From positions 112,603,393-112,667,392 of the forward strand of contig OY726559.1 of assembly GCA_963383645.1 (NCBI GenBank): DNA of 64,000 bases, read 5' to 3'. The notes below the pieces were generated by a model. That model searched no databases. It was not told the DNA's origin and worked only from the letters and a program-made list of their open reading frames with translations. The stretch is from Muscardinus avellanarius. Taxonomy: Eukaryota; Chordata; Mammalia; Rodentia; Gliridae. Both the position numbers and the translations under genes were made by a program. Positions 1-13,500 of this stretch are shown one piece after another. Every line of letters starts with the position of its first letter. The stretch's first letter is position 1.

Positions 1-1512
1 TTTCCTCTTCCTCTGAATCGCTTCATCCCCAAAAACTGTTTTTGAGTGGTAAGAGCACAGGTAGTGTAGTTCCAGTGGTGAGGTGGGTGGCCCAGGCCTG
101 GGGAAGGCAGACATGAAGCTAGGTGCGCTCCGGAAGCAGAGCCCTGCTGGGAGTTGCGGGAATGAGGCAGATTGTGCTACAGGCCAGTGTTTTAATGGAA
201 CCTGTCGTCAGAGCGTGGTGGGGGATCCGCACTGTCCATGATACTGTCAGTAGGAAGGAGGATGGGAGCCAAGGGAATGCTTACTTTCTGTGAGATAATC
301 CTGTAATGTGTGATTTCTTTCATAAGGAACAGATTCTGCTTTTGTGATCAGAAAAAAAATACATATTTGTAAAGACCAACAAGTGCAAACCTAGTCTTTC
401 CCATGCTTTTTGCCAGAAGAGCTTGTGTAGCACCTACCAGGGGTCCTGGGCCCCAGGAGTTGAGAGGCAGGGTGTTAGAGTAGGCGAGGGCACCAGGATC
501 CGCCCGTAGGGAGTCCAGGCTCAGCGCATCGGGCCGGCTCCGTGGGGCTGAGCAGAGCTGGCGGTCTCTGGCTCGTGCTGTCTTCAGCTAGGAAGGAGTG
601 CGACTCGCAGTACCGCTGGGTCTCTCGCATTCTGTGACAGCCACTCTGGGCATAGTCAGTAAGGCAGGAGAGCCGGAGCGGGAGCCGGAGCGGGAGTGCT
701 GAGGTGGGCATTCTAGGCCTGCAAGAAGATGGACATGAGGAGGTAGGTGGCTAATGAGACGTGGCTGGAAATGAGGGGCTAAGTCAGGGGAAATAGAGAT
801 GCTAGAAAAGCTTGGGAGGAAGCCCAAGGGACCTTTAAACGATTTGTCGCAGGTTCATGCAGTATGGAGTCCCTCTTACAAGCGACTAATGGGATGTCAG
901 TTAGGGTTCGGTTTTCATTAAAATTGGCAGAGCAGGGAAAGCACACCAAGCGTGGGCAGTGACAGGTAGCTGGGTCTAGCCTGGATGCTCGGGCAGACAA
1001 GGCAGTGGTGCAGGTGGTATTTGAGGAAGGCCAGCCCATCCCCTTTAGCTTGGCACTCGTGGCTCTGACAGTTGCTAAGCTACCAGACCATTCAGAGGTT
1101 CTGTGGTGGATGGCAGAGCAGAGGCTGAGTGTTTGGGGAAGAGGGTGCTGGATGCTTGGTTGCTTGGGAGCACAACAAAGCCCCCAGCCCCACAGTGCAG
1201 CAGGTGCTGGGTGACTGTTTTGTAGTCGGCACTCCCTCCCCAGGTCTTTTGCAAACAGGAAGAGAGCATTTCTCCTACTCCCCATCTTCACGTGTCATGT
1301 GACCAGGCTGCTCCACCCAGAAGCATTTGGCTTCCTGTGAGTGGAAGTCATTGCATCTGTGCGCTGAGATTTGGGGGTGGCAGTGAGATGCCAGCAGCTA
1401 CCAGCCCGGCTGGCTTTCCCTGTGGATGCCTCGCTGCTACCACAGACTCCAGGGAGGAGGTGGGATCCCCAGCCTCCGGCCGCTCGTCTCTGCAGCTGAC
1501 TTTCTCCCCCAG
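1..1512 (+). other. ARHGEF11: ARHGEF11 intron, unique sequence
   Basis: Intron between the off-window PDZ/linker exons and the first exon seen here. I find no SINE, no simple repeat and no exon-like segment. Open frames in it are short and lack recognisable protein. Confidence 0.7.
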
Positions 1513-1587
1513 GGTCTAGATCACAGCCCAAAGCCTTTGATTATTGGCCCAGAGGAAGATTATGACCCAGGTTATTTCAACAACGAG
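1513..1587 (+). CDS. ARHGEF11: ARHGEF11 exon (window exon 1)
   Basis: 25 codons, GLDHSPKPLIIGPEEDYD to GYFNNE, just upstream of the RGS-like domain. The acidic EEDYD run is the conserved strip that contacts the activated G-alpha subunit in this family. Acceptor cccag, donor gtaacg, both phase 0. Confidence 0.95.
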
Positions 1588-4500
1588 GTAACGGCTTCTG
1601 GGCTCTCTCCTTTGGTCGTCCTCCTATTGGACGAGCTGCCCTTGACTGGGAGCAGTTTGGCGGGGACAGGGGCTCAAGCCTGGGAGAGGGGGCAGCAGGA
1701 CAGGCCCGGCACCTCCCAGCCACACTCCCCTCTACCCCCAGAGTGACATCATCTTCCAGGACCTTGAGAAACTGAGGTCACGTCCGGCTCACCTGGCGGT
1801 TTTTCTCCGTTACATCTTCTCTCAGGCGGACCCCAGTCCACTGGTAAGTCAGAAGCATGAGTCTTGTTTGCATACCTGCAGTGTCCTCTGTCCCTGATCT
1901 CTAGATGTCTAGATGTTATGAGCTGGATTCATGGGCAGAGTCAGGCATCTCGAGGACACAGACAAAAGAGAAAAGATGATGAAACCTGGGCAGAGCGATT
2001 CTTCACTGAGACACAGCTTGCTACCTCGGTAGTCCGGGGAGGAGCCAGCAGGCACTGTCACTGTTGATGAGCCTAGCGAGTTTTATTAGAGAACATAGTC
2101 TTTCTGGGGTGTTTTGGGTGAAGGTGGATACAGATGACTGGGGAGTTGAGAGAACGGCCCTGGCAGATGCGCGGTGTTCCCACAGGCAGTGTAGCAGGCC
2201 CAGTGGGAAGGGTCTTCAGGGGAGGGCACCGCAAGGGGTACACGACGGGTGAGCCCTGTGCCCCAGCGGTGCTCAGAGCCAGCAGCTTATGAGTGAAGAA
2301 GGCGTTGGCGAGGGTGACACTCTCCCTGGCCCATGCTCTGTCTTTCTGGGGATACCACGATTAGAGGTCACAATGAATGTCCATATGCTCAGCAGGGACT
2401 CGCTGAATGCCGCCCCTGTGTGCAGACTCACTGCTTACCACCCGAGTGCTGGTGTCTCAGAAGTATTCCTAAAAAAGACATATCACAAAGAGAAATAAAA
2501 ATAAATAACAGTTACTAGACCCAAATGCACGCATGGATAGAATACAGACTGGAGGAGCACTGGCTTCTGAGAATGTGCCTGCAGGAAGGGCTGAGGGTTA
2601 CATTGCCGCAGGTTTTGGGAACATTCTAACCCAGGGCTTCTTAGCCTCAGCACGTTGATGTTGTAGACTGGAGGATGCGGGGTTGTGGTAGGCTATCTTG
2701 TGTATTTGGGGTATTTAGCATCACTGGATCCCACCCACTAAAAAACCAGTAGCCTATTCCCTCAATAACTGACAACCAAAAATTTCTCCATACATTACCG
2801 AGTGTCCTTTTGGGGAAGTTGCCTCCAGTTGAAAACCACTGTTCTAACCCAGTTTCTCTCTCCTAGCTCTTTTACTTGTGTGCAGAAGTTTATCAGCAGA
2901 CAAACCCCAAGGATTCACGAAACTTGGGAAAAGACATCTGGAATATTTTCCTGGAGAAAAATGCGGTGAGGCAGCTGTGCATTGGGTTTCAATTTCACTG
3001 CTTTGTGGCCCTCAAAGTCAAGGGAAGGGAGGCATCCAGGCCCACATGGAGGCAGGCCTTGAGCAACAGCTGAGCCGAGAGACAAGGGTTCTAGGCTTCA
3101 TTCCTACCTCCTCTCAAAAGCTAGACTCAGCCCACGTGGTCGCGCGTGCTGGAATCCCAGCATCTGAGAGGCTGAGATGGGAGGATCACAGGTTCGTGGG
3201 CAACCTCTGCAACATAGTGAGACCCTGTTTCAAAATAAAAGGCTATAATAGGGCTGGGGATATAGCTCAGAGGTAGAATGCCCCTGAGTTCCACCCCCAG
3301 GACCACAAGGAAAAAGAAAGACTGGTCTCTCTGCATCATCGGTTCAGTTCCACATATGGAGTATGCAGTTGCCTGTCTCCACAATGTCTTGGGGAAGGAA
3401 GAGATTCACTGAATTTTTAGTTCTACCTTGCTCCTTCCTGGATGAAGAAATAGGCCGGGGGCCATCAGATGGTCTAGCTCAGCAAAGCAAGAAGAACCCA
3501 GGTTTCTGGAGCTCAGCCAAGGGGCAGGAGGCGGGGGCCTCACAGCCGTAGGACCAATGAGCACTCTACATCTGGACATGGTTCCCAGGGATGCCAGGGG
3601 TGGCGCTGGCCAGGGACTCGAGCCTGCAGAGGCCAGCTCCCATCCTGACTTTCTAACCTAATCAACTTGACTAATTCAAAAATGACTTTATTCTTTGGCA
3701 GTAAGCTACTAGGGCTAATGAGGTTGGGAAACTGATTTTCCTCAATATTTTATATTTGCTCCCTTAAGTGGGTCCTGAGTAAGGAGATTAGAACTGCTAG
3801 TCATTCTCTGCTGGTTGTTATGGAACCTCCCTGGTATCCATGTGGCAGAGATGGGTACAGCGAAAGCCTGAACACCATGCCGACTGCGGGACTGGGTGAC
3901 GGCGGCCAGTGTTCCCTTGGGGATCCAGCAGGTAGCCTGACAAATATTCTCCCCTGCTGCTAAATTATCACTTGTCCCTTGTTTTGGAAAACACACCCTG
4001 ATGTCCTTAAACCAAGAGGGAAAACTGCTTGTGTACCCCTCTGAGAACAGTCCCACCCTGTAGCCTCAGCTCCCACTCCCCAGAACCGGGGCCTGGGATT
4101 CAGGTCTGCATTCAGAGAAGGGGGAGAGAAGGTGTGGGGAAAGACACAAGTAAAGAAGAAGAGGAGGGCCCCTAAGCCAGACGTGGTGGCGCACACTTGT
4201 AATCCCATTACTTAGGAGACTGAGACAGGAGGATCGCAGGTTCTCTCTGCTACTTAGTGAAACCCTCTTTCAAAATAAAGAATAAAAAATCGGGCTAAAA
4301 GTGTAGCTCAAAGGTAGAATGCCCTTGGGTTCAGTCTCCAGTACTGCAAAGAAAAGAAGAAGATGCCGCCCCCCACCCCTGCCTTGGTGCACCCGCCTCT
4401 CACATCTGCCCCTGCTCCTCTGTTTTGCAGCCGCTCCGAGTGAAGGTCCCTGAGATGTTACAGGCCGAAATAGGTAAGCTGGCTGTGGGGCAGTTCATCT

Positions 4501-7500
4501 CTGCCTGTGCCATCCTCCTCAGCCCTCGGGATGCTCCAGAGGACAGAGGGACGCAGCCTCCGGCCCTTGGCAGCTGTCTCTAATGGGGAGAGGGCATGTA
4601 TAGACCGGGCCCCACTCACACACCTACCTAGGCAGGTCAGGAGTGGTTTTGATTTTAAAGGGCTTTATTTTTGCTTGCCTGAGTTTGCTAACAAATGTTG
4701 ATGGTCCTGAGTGAGGACCCAGTGACAGGTGGTTACACAATCCCTTCTAATCCAGCGAGAATTCAGCAGGCTGTGTAAAGGGGACGGCCATCTGAGGAGC
4801 TAGGCACAGGCTGTGGCTGCTCTGGAGAGGGTGATTTATGGCGCAGTGGCTGAGGAAGCTTCTGGGCACACAGAGGGTAACAGAGCTCACTCAGAAGGAG
4901 AGCAACCCGGGGGCGGAAGGATCTGTGTGTCGGCTCCATGCAGTGTGGAGTGCTTGCCTTGTTCAGCCCTCTGAGCTAACCCCGGGGCTCTGGAGGAGAA
5001 AGCGCCTCAGAAGTCTGTCACTGATGTCGGAGCACAGCACCCGTGTGGCCAGGGAGAGAGAGGGACTTCCATATTTCTTCTCTAATGGAGCATAGGACAT
5101 CCAGAGTTTTTTTTTCTGCCCTTGACTTGAGTCTTGGAGATCAAGATTCCAGGCCTGAATGGAGCCCAGGCTGTCATTTCCTTTCGGGAAAAGGGCAGAA
5201 AGCCCCCAGTATCCCGGGGAGTTGGGACCCTTGGAGATGCTCCATTGAAGCGGCCTCCCCTCAGCCCGGCCCCCACCCACCCTGCTTCCTCTGGGCTCCC
5301 GCTACAGACTTGCGCCTGCGGAGCAGTGAGGATGCGCGAGGCGTGCTGTGTGAAGCCCAGGAGGCAGCCATGCCCGAGATCCAGGAGCAGATCCACGACT
5401 ACAGGTCTGCCTACCGTTCCTGGCGCGCGTCTGCCACTGTCCTGTGTGTAGTCTGCTGAGCGTTTGTCTCTCTGTTCCCTGCTCTGTGTCTCTGGCATAG
5501 AACAAAGCGCACGCTGGGGCTGGGCAGTCTGTATGGTGAGAATGACCTGCTGGACCTGGATGGAGACCCCACGCAGGAGCGCCAGGTGGCCGAGAAGCAG
5601 CTGGCTGCCCTTGGAGACATCCTGTGAGTCTTCACCTGCGCTCCCACCACCTTGTGGGTCTCCTTCCACCCCTCTCCCCTGCTTGCCTGATCCCCCATCC
5701 CTTGAAAGAGGCAGAGGGCTGAGCCCATGGTGCAGGTGCAGGTGTGCAGCCAGCTCCAGGAAGGCCTCAGCGCTGCCCAGCCCTGGCCTCCCTTCTCCTG
5801 CCGCCAAGGTCACAGCTGACACCGAGTGAGGCAGGCGCCCCTGTTCTCTGTGAAGGCTGAGGTTCCTTCAGGAGGCAGCTAGTACTGGCTCAGGAAGCAG
5901 AACTGTTTTGCTAATCACATCAGAAAACCAAGCTAACTCCTCTCCTGGGCTTCTGGTGGGTTGCTTTTGCTGTCCTCCTCCAGTCCCGGCTAAGCAGCTG
6001 GGCACCTGTGACTTGCGGCCTGGCACCGGCTCTGTAGGGACCCTAGAGCTCTAGAAGTGCATTCTGGCTGGTGGTCACATAACCAGTCAGACCATTGCAT
6101 CCTCGGCCGCAGAGGCCAGGACAGTCCCAGCAGCCCCAGTGACACCGGTGCTCCAGTTGGGCAGATCACCGTGTGAGATGCCCCTGGCTGCGCTAGTAAA
6201 CAGGGTGACTCTCTCCCTTGTGGGGCTCACACTGGCGCAGACAGCGATACAGGGTAAATGAGGGAATTGTGTAGTGCATTAAGGATGACGAGCGCGGGGA
6301 GAAAGCCAAGCTGAGAGCACCAGGAGCAGCGGGTTGCCATTTTGAATAGGGTCGTCAGGCCAAGCTGTCTGGGAAAAGCACCGCCAAGCAGTTGAAGAGA
6401 GGGGGTGCCATCCTACAGACATCTGAGGGAGGGGCAGCCGGCTGAGGAGGAGCACGAGCAAGGGGTGAAGGGCGTCGGAGAGGCCCCGGGAGGGTGTCCT
6501 TGCCTGGGACTTGAGTGGGTGCAGACGGGGGCGGGGGACAGACAAGGAAGATCATTGAGGAGTGCCATAAGAATTCCATCTAGACGATGGGGCTAGAGCA
6601 CAGAAGTCGTGAGAAAGGGCCAGTGCTCGGTAGACTTTGACAGTGGAGCTGCCACCTTCCTGGAGGTTGAGTGTGAGGTGTAGGACAGAGGTTCAAAGTG
6701 GGCTGATGGCGGGACGACCGGGTACTTGGTCTGGGATGTGGCAGTCTGAGATCACCGGGGCATGGACTGGAGGCTCAAGGAGGCAGCTGCCTGTGCACCG
6801 TGTCTTCTCAGACCCCTGGGCTGGAGGCAAGGCCACAGAGAGTGCGCGTGCCTGGCTTCAGGCCCCATTCTTTCTGGCCTCTGCTTGCCATTCGTCACCC
6901 CAGCTGCTGCAGGAATGGGGCAGCGCCTGACGGTGCTTAGTGTGAGGTCGTGGGCACCAGAGTGGACAGCATGGGCTCCCTCCTGACAGCAGTTCCCACT
7001 GAGGAGAGCAGTGGGGTTAGGTCTCATGCAGTGGGAGCGACTTCTTAGGGATCATTGAGAATTAGCTGGGCATTGGATATAAGTAGCTTAGACTACCTGG
7101 CCCATGGTAGCACTCAGATGTGAGTTGCTGTGCGTGCGTGCGTGCGTGCGTGCGTGCGTGTGTTTTACTACGGATAGAACTGAGGGGTATTCTACCTCCA
7201 GGCTATACCCCTAGCCCAATTTTACTTTTTATTTGGAAATAGGGCCTCACTAAGTTGCTGAGAGCCTCACTAAGTTCCTAAAGTTGGCTTTGAACCTGCG
7301 ATCCTCCTGCCCTCCACCTTCCAAGTACTGGCGTTGCAGGATGCCCCAGCCCACCCCGTTCTCCATCTACCTTTTAAATCAGTTTCTTTGGACCCAAACT
7401 CACCATGTCTTCTCTGCTTTCTCACAGTCCATCCCCACCCCAAAGACAGCACCGCCCCTCTAACTCAGTCATACTTCATTTGCTAAAACAACGAGCAGGA

Positions 7501-10500
7501 GGCTGTGTGTCACATCCCCCTTCTGCCAGGACGTGGCCATCGAAATCAGCTCTGTGCTCATTGAGTCCCTCAGGGAGAAAGCAGTGGCACCCCTGAGCCC
7601 CGGGCTACCTCCAGAGCTGCGATCAGACCAGGATCTGACCTCCTCACACTCCTCCCCCAGCCCTGCTCCCTTGTCTAAGAAATAACTCACTCTTCCCAGC
7701 CCAGGCCACAGCCTCTGTCTCGCAGCCTGAGCCATCTGTTCTTTCTCTTGTTCCAGGTCGAAGTACGAGGAAGACAGGAGGTGAGTGGGTCCGGGGTGTG
7801 GTCTGCGGCTTTCTGGGTGGGGAGGCATGGGCTGAGCTGCTGTACTCCTTTCTGCCGCCCGCGGGAGTCCCCGGCATTGTGAGACTGCGGTCTGTGCAGG
7901 TTTAGTTCCCGTAGCCACAGCACACAGGGCTGCAAGGTCCAGGCCCTGTGTCACCCGGGGGCCGCCTGGGGCTGTGGCGCTGCTCGGCCGAGGGAGGCAC
8001 CTAGCTGCCCTCACCCCCAGCGTCCAGGCCTGCTTCCGCCCCTGCCCACATTAGCCCTGTGTCTTCCTCCCCAGGTCTTTCCCTTAAACCACTTAGAGAA
8101 GTAGGGGTGATTGCAGAATCAGCCTGTGTTAGCAGCGCCTTCGGGTGGCCGGGGAGTAACACATTCCACTCGGCGCAGACTGGCTTTTTTGTTTGTGTGT
8201 TTGCAGTTTGCATTCTTACATCATGGTTTCTCAGCAGCTGAACGCAGGCACTTAATAGGGCGAGAAGATGGGGTTAAATGCTGTGTAGGGGGCAGTAAAG
8301 CCAGGGCTGAGGCTTCGATGCCCCCAGTCCAGGGAGCAGACGCTCCATCTCCCAGACCGCGAGCCAAGTCCATTTGTAAGCACAGAGCTCTGGACAGTTT
8401 CATTCTTGGCCACTGGAAGCTGCTTGACAGCTCCTCTCCATCCTCGCTGGTCCTGGGTAGCGCGAGGGCAGTGTGGCTTGGCAGAAGCTGGTGGCATTCC
8501 TCCCTTCCCCTCGCAACCCTCACGTGCAGCTGAGACTGTGGGCCTCCGGTTCACCTGTGGTTTGCTTGTGTTGTAGGGAACTGCTCTCTGTGTACTGACC
8601 TTGCTGGGAAGAGTACTGCATAGGGAAAGATTCAGATTCCTCCTGGCAGCCATGCCTGCCAAGACCTGCAGCCAGCTTCTCTGCCTGCAGTCCCACTTGA
8701 TTTTTCTAGACTTCCCTTTGAATACCTAGGCACATAAGCGCCCCTTCCGCACTGCACCAGGTGGCTGTGAGGAGACATTCTGAGCAGGCTTGGCAGGGAA
8801 GGGACCTGAGCCTCCAGTCCACCACGGGCTCCTCTCTTGCAGCGCGCCCATGGCCTTCGCCCTCAACACCTACATGAGCCACGCCGGGATCCGCCTGCGG
8901 GAGGCACGGCCCTCCAGCACTGCTGAAAAGGCCCAGGCTGCTCCCGACAAGGACAAGTGGCTGCCCTTCTTCCCCAAGACCAAGAAGGTGACCAAGCGCC
9001 CCTAGAGCGTAGCTTCCCTTGGAGAGGTGTCTGTGCTCAGGTGGCCCAGGAAGGCCACTCACAGCTGCCAGGGGCACCCCGCACCTTCAGGTGTGGATCA
9101 GTGAGAATCCCCAGACCAGATCCGCCAGGAGTGAACACGCGGGATGGGGCAGAGCCTGAGCGGCAGTCTTGGAGCAGGGCGGAGTGGTTAACAGCCATGT
9201 GTGGGCATCCGACCCCCCAAACCCGTGCGTCCTGTCTCAGCAGAGCAGCAATTCCAAGAAAGAAAAGGATGCCTTGGAGGACAAGAAGCGAAACCCCATC
9301 CTCAAGTACATTGGGAAGCCCAAAAGCTCTTCTCAGAGCAGTGAGTATTCGGGGGCCATGGCCCTGAGCTTTCCTGGGGCAACCCAACCCTCTCAGATAC
9401 CAGTGTGGGTGGTGCCAGGCTCCCAGTGTTTCTGGGAGCCAGACTCTGAGGCCACAGCCGCCTCTCCTGCCGCTGCCTTCTCTCCTGACCACCTCCGTGC
9501 AGGGTCTCTGAGGTACCATTGAGCAAGCCAGAGCCAGCACCACATGGCCTTGCCTGGCCCTGCTCTCAGTCTGGGAACTCGGGGCAGGTTGTAGCAGCTG
9601 GACAGTCAAGCAGGAAGTTTCCACCTGGGGGACGTGTACTGCCCTTCATCCTCCTCGTGGATCCGGCTGCACTCCTGCAGACCTGGGTGTGGGCACCGTT
9701 ATGGGCCTTGACGGGGGGCTTGAGCGACTGCGTATAGAAGTAGGCGGTGAGGGGCAGGGTGGAGACCCGGAGGCTCCTCTGATGCCATCCTTAGCTCCAA
9801 CTCACTCGAGCCTCTTGGTCTCTCCTGGAGGTTTTGCTGGCCCTGTGGGTGGCCGCGGGGGAGGGCGGGAGGCCCCTCTGGGTCTGCCTTGATTTTGCCA
9901 CTACCTTTTCATCTTCCAGCCTGATGTAAGTTTTATTTTGACACTTGAAACATTAATTTGACTTTTCATGGTTTACTTTTGTTTCTGTTTGTTTTTCTTT
10001 TAGCATTTCATATTCCCTTGTCCCCTGTGGAAGGTAAAAGGACCATTTATTTGCGTTTGTCTTTGCGTTAGCATCAAGTTTCCATCTCCCGAATCTTGTC
10101 GCCCTTCTCCGTCCCCTCGTCTCTGCCCTGCCCTCTCCTCCTCCATTTCTCCTCACGTCCCTCTCTGTTGCTAATGCTGCTGTGTGGCACAGAGGCCCAG
10201 GGTTCTGCCTGGCGCTGACGGAGACCCCGGCCAGGTAGCGCGTTGGGGTCTGGGGAGACCTCCCGTCTAGGCCTGCACTGCTCCTGTAGCCAGAGCCTTC
10301 TCTCTTCAACTCTGTGCCCTCCCCTGGGTGCCATGCCAGAGCCTGGGGCTCTCTGGGAAGGAGGGCCCCCACGATTGCCGTAAAGCGGAAGCAAGGGAGG
10401 GTCGTGTTTTTATTGTCAATTGAAATCATACAAATCCTTATTTTGAAGGGTTTTTGTTTTTTAGTAATTGTGGGTCTCGTTGGGCGCGATGAAACACAGC

Positions 10501-13500
10501 TATAATCCCAGTATTTGGGAGGCTGAGACAAGAGGATTGCAGGTTCAAGGACAGCCTCAGCAAGTAAACTGGGCAGAGGAAGTAACTCAGAGGTAGAATG
10601 CCCCTGGGTTCAAGCCCCAAAACCACAAACAGAAATAGAAATGATAATAATGAGAGTAAATTGGGGGTCTCCAGTAGTTTTTGTTTTGTTCGTATCATCT
10701 ACTTTACCTAAGCCTTCAATATAAGCACCCCATCTCTTCTGACTCTCAGCTGCCGGCATTGTGGATGGCCCTCACTGCATTTTAGAGGACAGATATCTAG
10801 TAGAATTTATGTATCAAAGAATAAGTGATTGGGGCCAGGCCTGGTGGTGCAAGCCGCTGAGCCTAGCAACCTGGAAGGCTGAGGCAGGAGGGTCACAAGT
10901 TTGAGATTGCATGGGCAACTTATGAGACTTTATCTCAAAATAAAAAGTAAATGAAAAGGGGCTAGGATGTAGCTCAGTGGTTGAGTGCCCCTGAGAGAGA
11001 TCAGTCCTAATACCACAAAACTTAAACCTAAAGGATGTAGGTTAGTGTGCGGCAGAGTGAGGGAGCAGGCTGTGTGCGTATGTGGTGCACACCACCAGAA
11101 GTAATTTTAAAAATGAAGATAAAAGCCGGGTATGGTGGCGCATGCTTGTAATCCCAGCACTTGGGAGGCTGAGACAGGAGGATCGCACAAGCTTGAAGCC
11201 AGCCTCAGCTACTTAGTGAGGCTCTCGGCAACTCAGTGAGACCCTGTTTCCAAATAAAATATAAAATAGGTCTGGGAGTATAGCCCGGAGATAGAAAGCC
11301 CCTGGGTTCCACCCCCAGTACCACCAAAAAAAAAAAAAAAAAATTAAGATAAGCCGGGCGTGGTGGCGCATGCTTGTAATCCCAGCGCTTAGGAGACTAA
11401 GACAGGAGGATCGCACAGGTTCGAAGCCAGCCTCAGCTACTTAGTGAGGCTCTCAGCAACTTAGTGAGACCCTGTTTCCAAATAAAATATAAAATAGGTC
11501 TGGGAGTGCAGCCTAGATGTAGAAAGCTCCTGGGTTTCACCCCCAGTACCATAAAAAAAAAAAATCTTCACTATGCTATCGTAAACAATAAAAATAAAGA
11601 ATTATTGAAAAATAATTATGAAACAGTCGGGGAGGGGGAAAATGGACTCAGACTCCAAGCCAGTAGCTGGAACTCAGGACCTCACACATGCTAGGCAAGT
11701 GCTCTTGCCCTGGGCCATCCCAGCCCCAGGCCCGTAGTTGGAGCACCTCCTTCTTCCCCACCCTGTCCAAGAAGGTGTGCGGCGGCTGCCATGTCAGATG
11801 GAGAGAGAACAGGTGCCCAGGGCGCTGCGAGCTGCTGGCCTTGAGGCGGTGGGCCGCCCACTGCCCGCCTGCTCTTTGAGTCAGGGTTTGTGATTTTGTC
11901 CTTGTGATTGCATCACTTGCGATGGGGTTCTAAGATCCCAGGGCTTGAGACAACTCTATGCACGTCTAAATACCCAACACCTCCGGTGCTGGGAACCCTG
12001 GTATCGAGGGGTTTTGACGCTTGTGATTGTCAGCAGCCACCCTCCTCCGTTTGACTTTTATGTAGTTCTGTTACCATTCAGGAGTGGAAGGAGGGAAGCA
12101 GGCTACCGGTGAGACGTGCTCTTTTTAGAAATGTACTTCTTTCTCCCTGTTTCCCATGTTAGCTTGGGTTACCAAGTCATAGCACATCTCAGAGCTACAC
12201 CTGTTTCTTGCCACCACGAGTATATACCTCTTTCCAGAACACAACTGGACATTCTCCAGGTGACCCATGGTATGAGGCAGTGGACTCAACCTGGTGGCTT
12301 TCTGTTATCACCCAGCCAGGGTAGACCAGGGTTGTGGCTCCGTGACAGACCCCAGCATCTGCGGCAGTCTCATGGCTGGACGCACCTTCAGTCCGGAGCA
12401 GGCAGATCTGACCCTAACCAAACAGGAGCGTGGCGCCAGCCCCTGTCCCTAAAGCACACTCAGCTACCCACGCCGTTTGAGAAAGGGGCTGTCCTAGCCA
12501 CCTGCCACAAGGGTGGGGTTGCATGCTTAGAAGAGAGTAGCCAACAGTTTTTGTTCTCTCTGGCTTTGAGATTTTTCTTTTTCTTAAAAGGCAAATTTTG
12601 AGACAGGGAGATATATGAGGGCTGTGTGTGAGTGTCAGAGTCCCTGGCATCTCCTGGCCCGGGGTAAATGCACACCTCTTGTCCAGGCAGACCTGTCCCA
12701 TTTGCGGGCCAGGCGCTCTCTAACCTCACCAGACTCGGGGCCAGACGTACTGAAGACGAGCTGCCCGGCCGCTGCGCCCACAGGCTGAGCCCTCTGCAGC
12801 CTCGAGTGGCATCTGTACCACCTCCTTCGCCTCCTGTCCTCTCTCTTCTTGAACAAGAGCAGCTCTCTTTTGTCTTAGCTTGGAAAGGGGGCTGGAATTT
12901 GAATGCCAGAGAGGAACCTCTCTCCTCTGTTCCTCCTGGGTCACCTCTCACTACTGATGGAGGCTCTGACTGATGATGGAAACCAGGAGCAGAAAGGATA
13001 GAATGACTAAGCCAAGCGTGAAGGAGGGAGGGCTGGGGGGGGGGCAAGGCTAATTGGGTGGTGCCATCTTGTATCCCATTAAGATGCATGACTACAGCCG
13101 GGCGTGGTGGCACACGCTTGTAATCCCAGCATTCGGGAGGCTGAGACTGGAGGATCGCGGTTTGCGGACAGCCTCAGCTACTTAGTGAGGCCCTCCGCAA
13201 CTTAGTGAAACCCTGTTTCAAAGTAAAGAATAAAAAATAGGGCAAGAGGTGTGGCTCAGAGTTCGAATGCCCCTAGGTTCCATCCCCAGACCCACACACA
13301 CACAAAAAAAAAAAGATGCATGAGTACGATGCACCAATAAAAATTAAAATAGGATGAAGAATTGGGGAAAAACAGAAATAATGCACTCTAAAAGCAATAC
13401 AAATTGAAATGTGCCCAGTATAATTTGGCAACATGGCCAGAGGCCATGTGCCTCTTAGTAGTTGTGGTTTTCAAGCAGAATGTCATCACAGTGAAGAAGG

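Noticed and set aside
3240..3300. tRNA-Ala genes suggested by ID box A/B sequences (here and at about 100 other places)
   Set aside because: They are the tRNA-derived halves of SINEs, always joined to a B1 part or truncated, and cannot fold into a full tRNA.
12116..13113. Open frames of 161-217 aa in an ARHGEF11 intron
   Set aside because: No domain, no splice-consistent context; overlapping frames on both strands are typical of GC-rich noncoding DNA.
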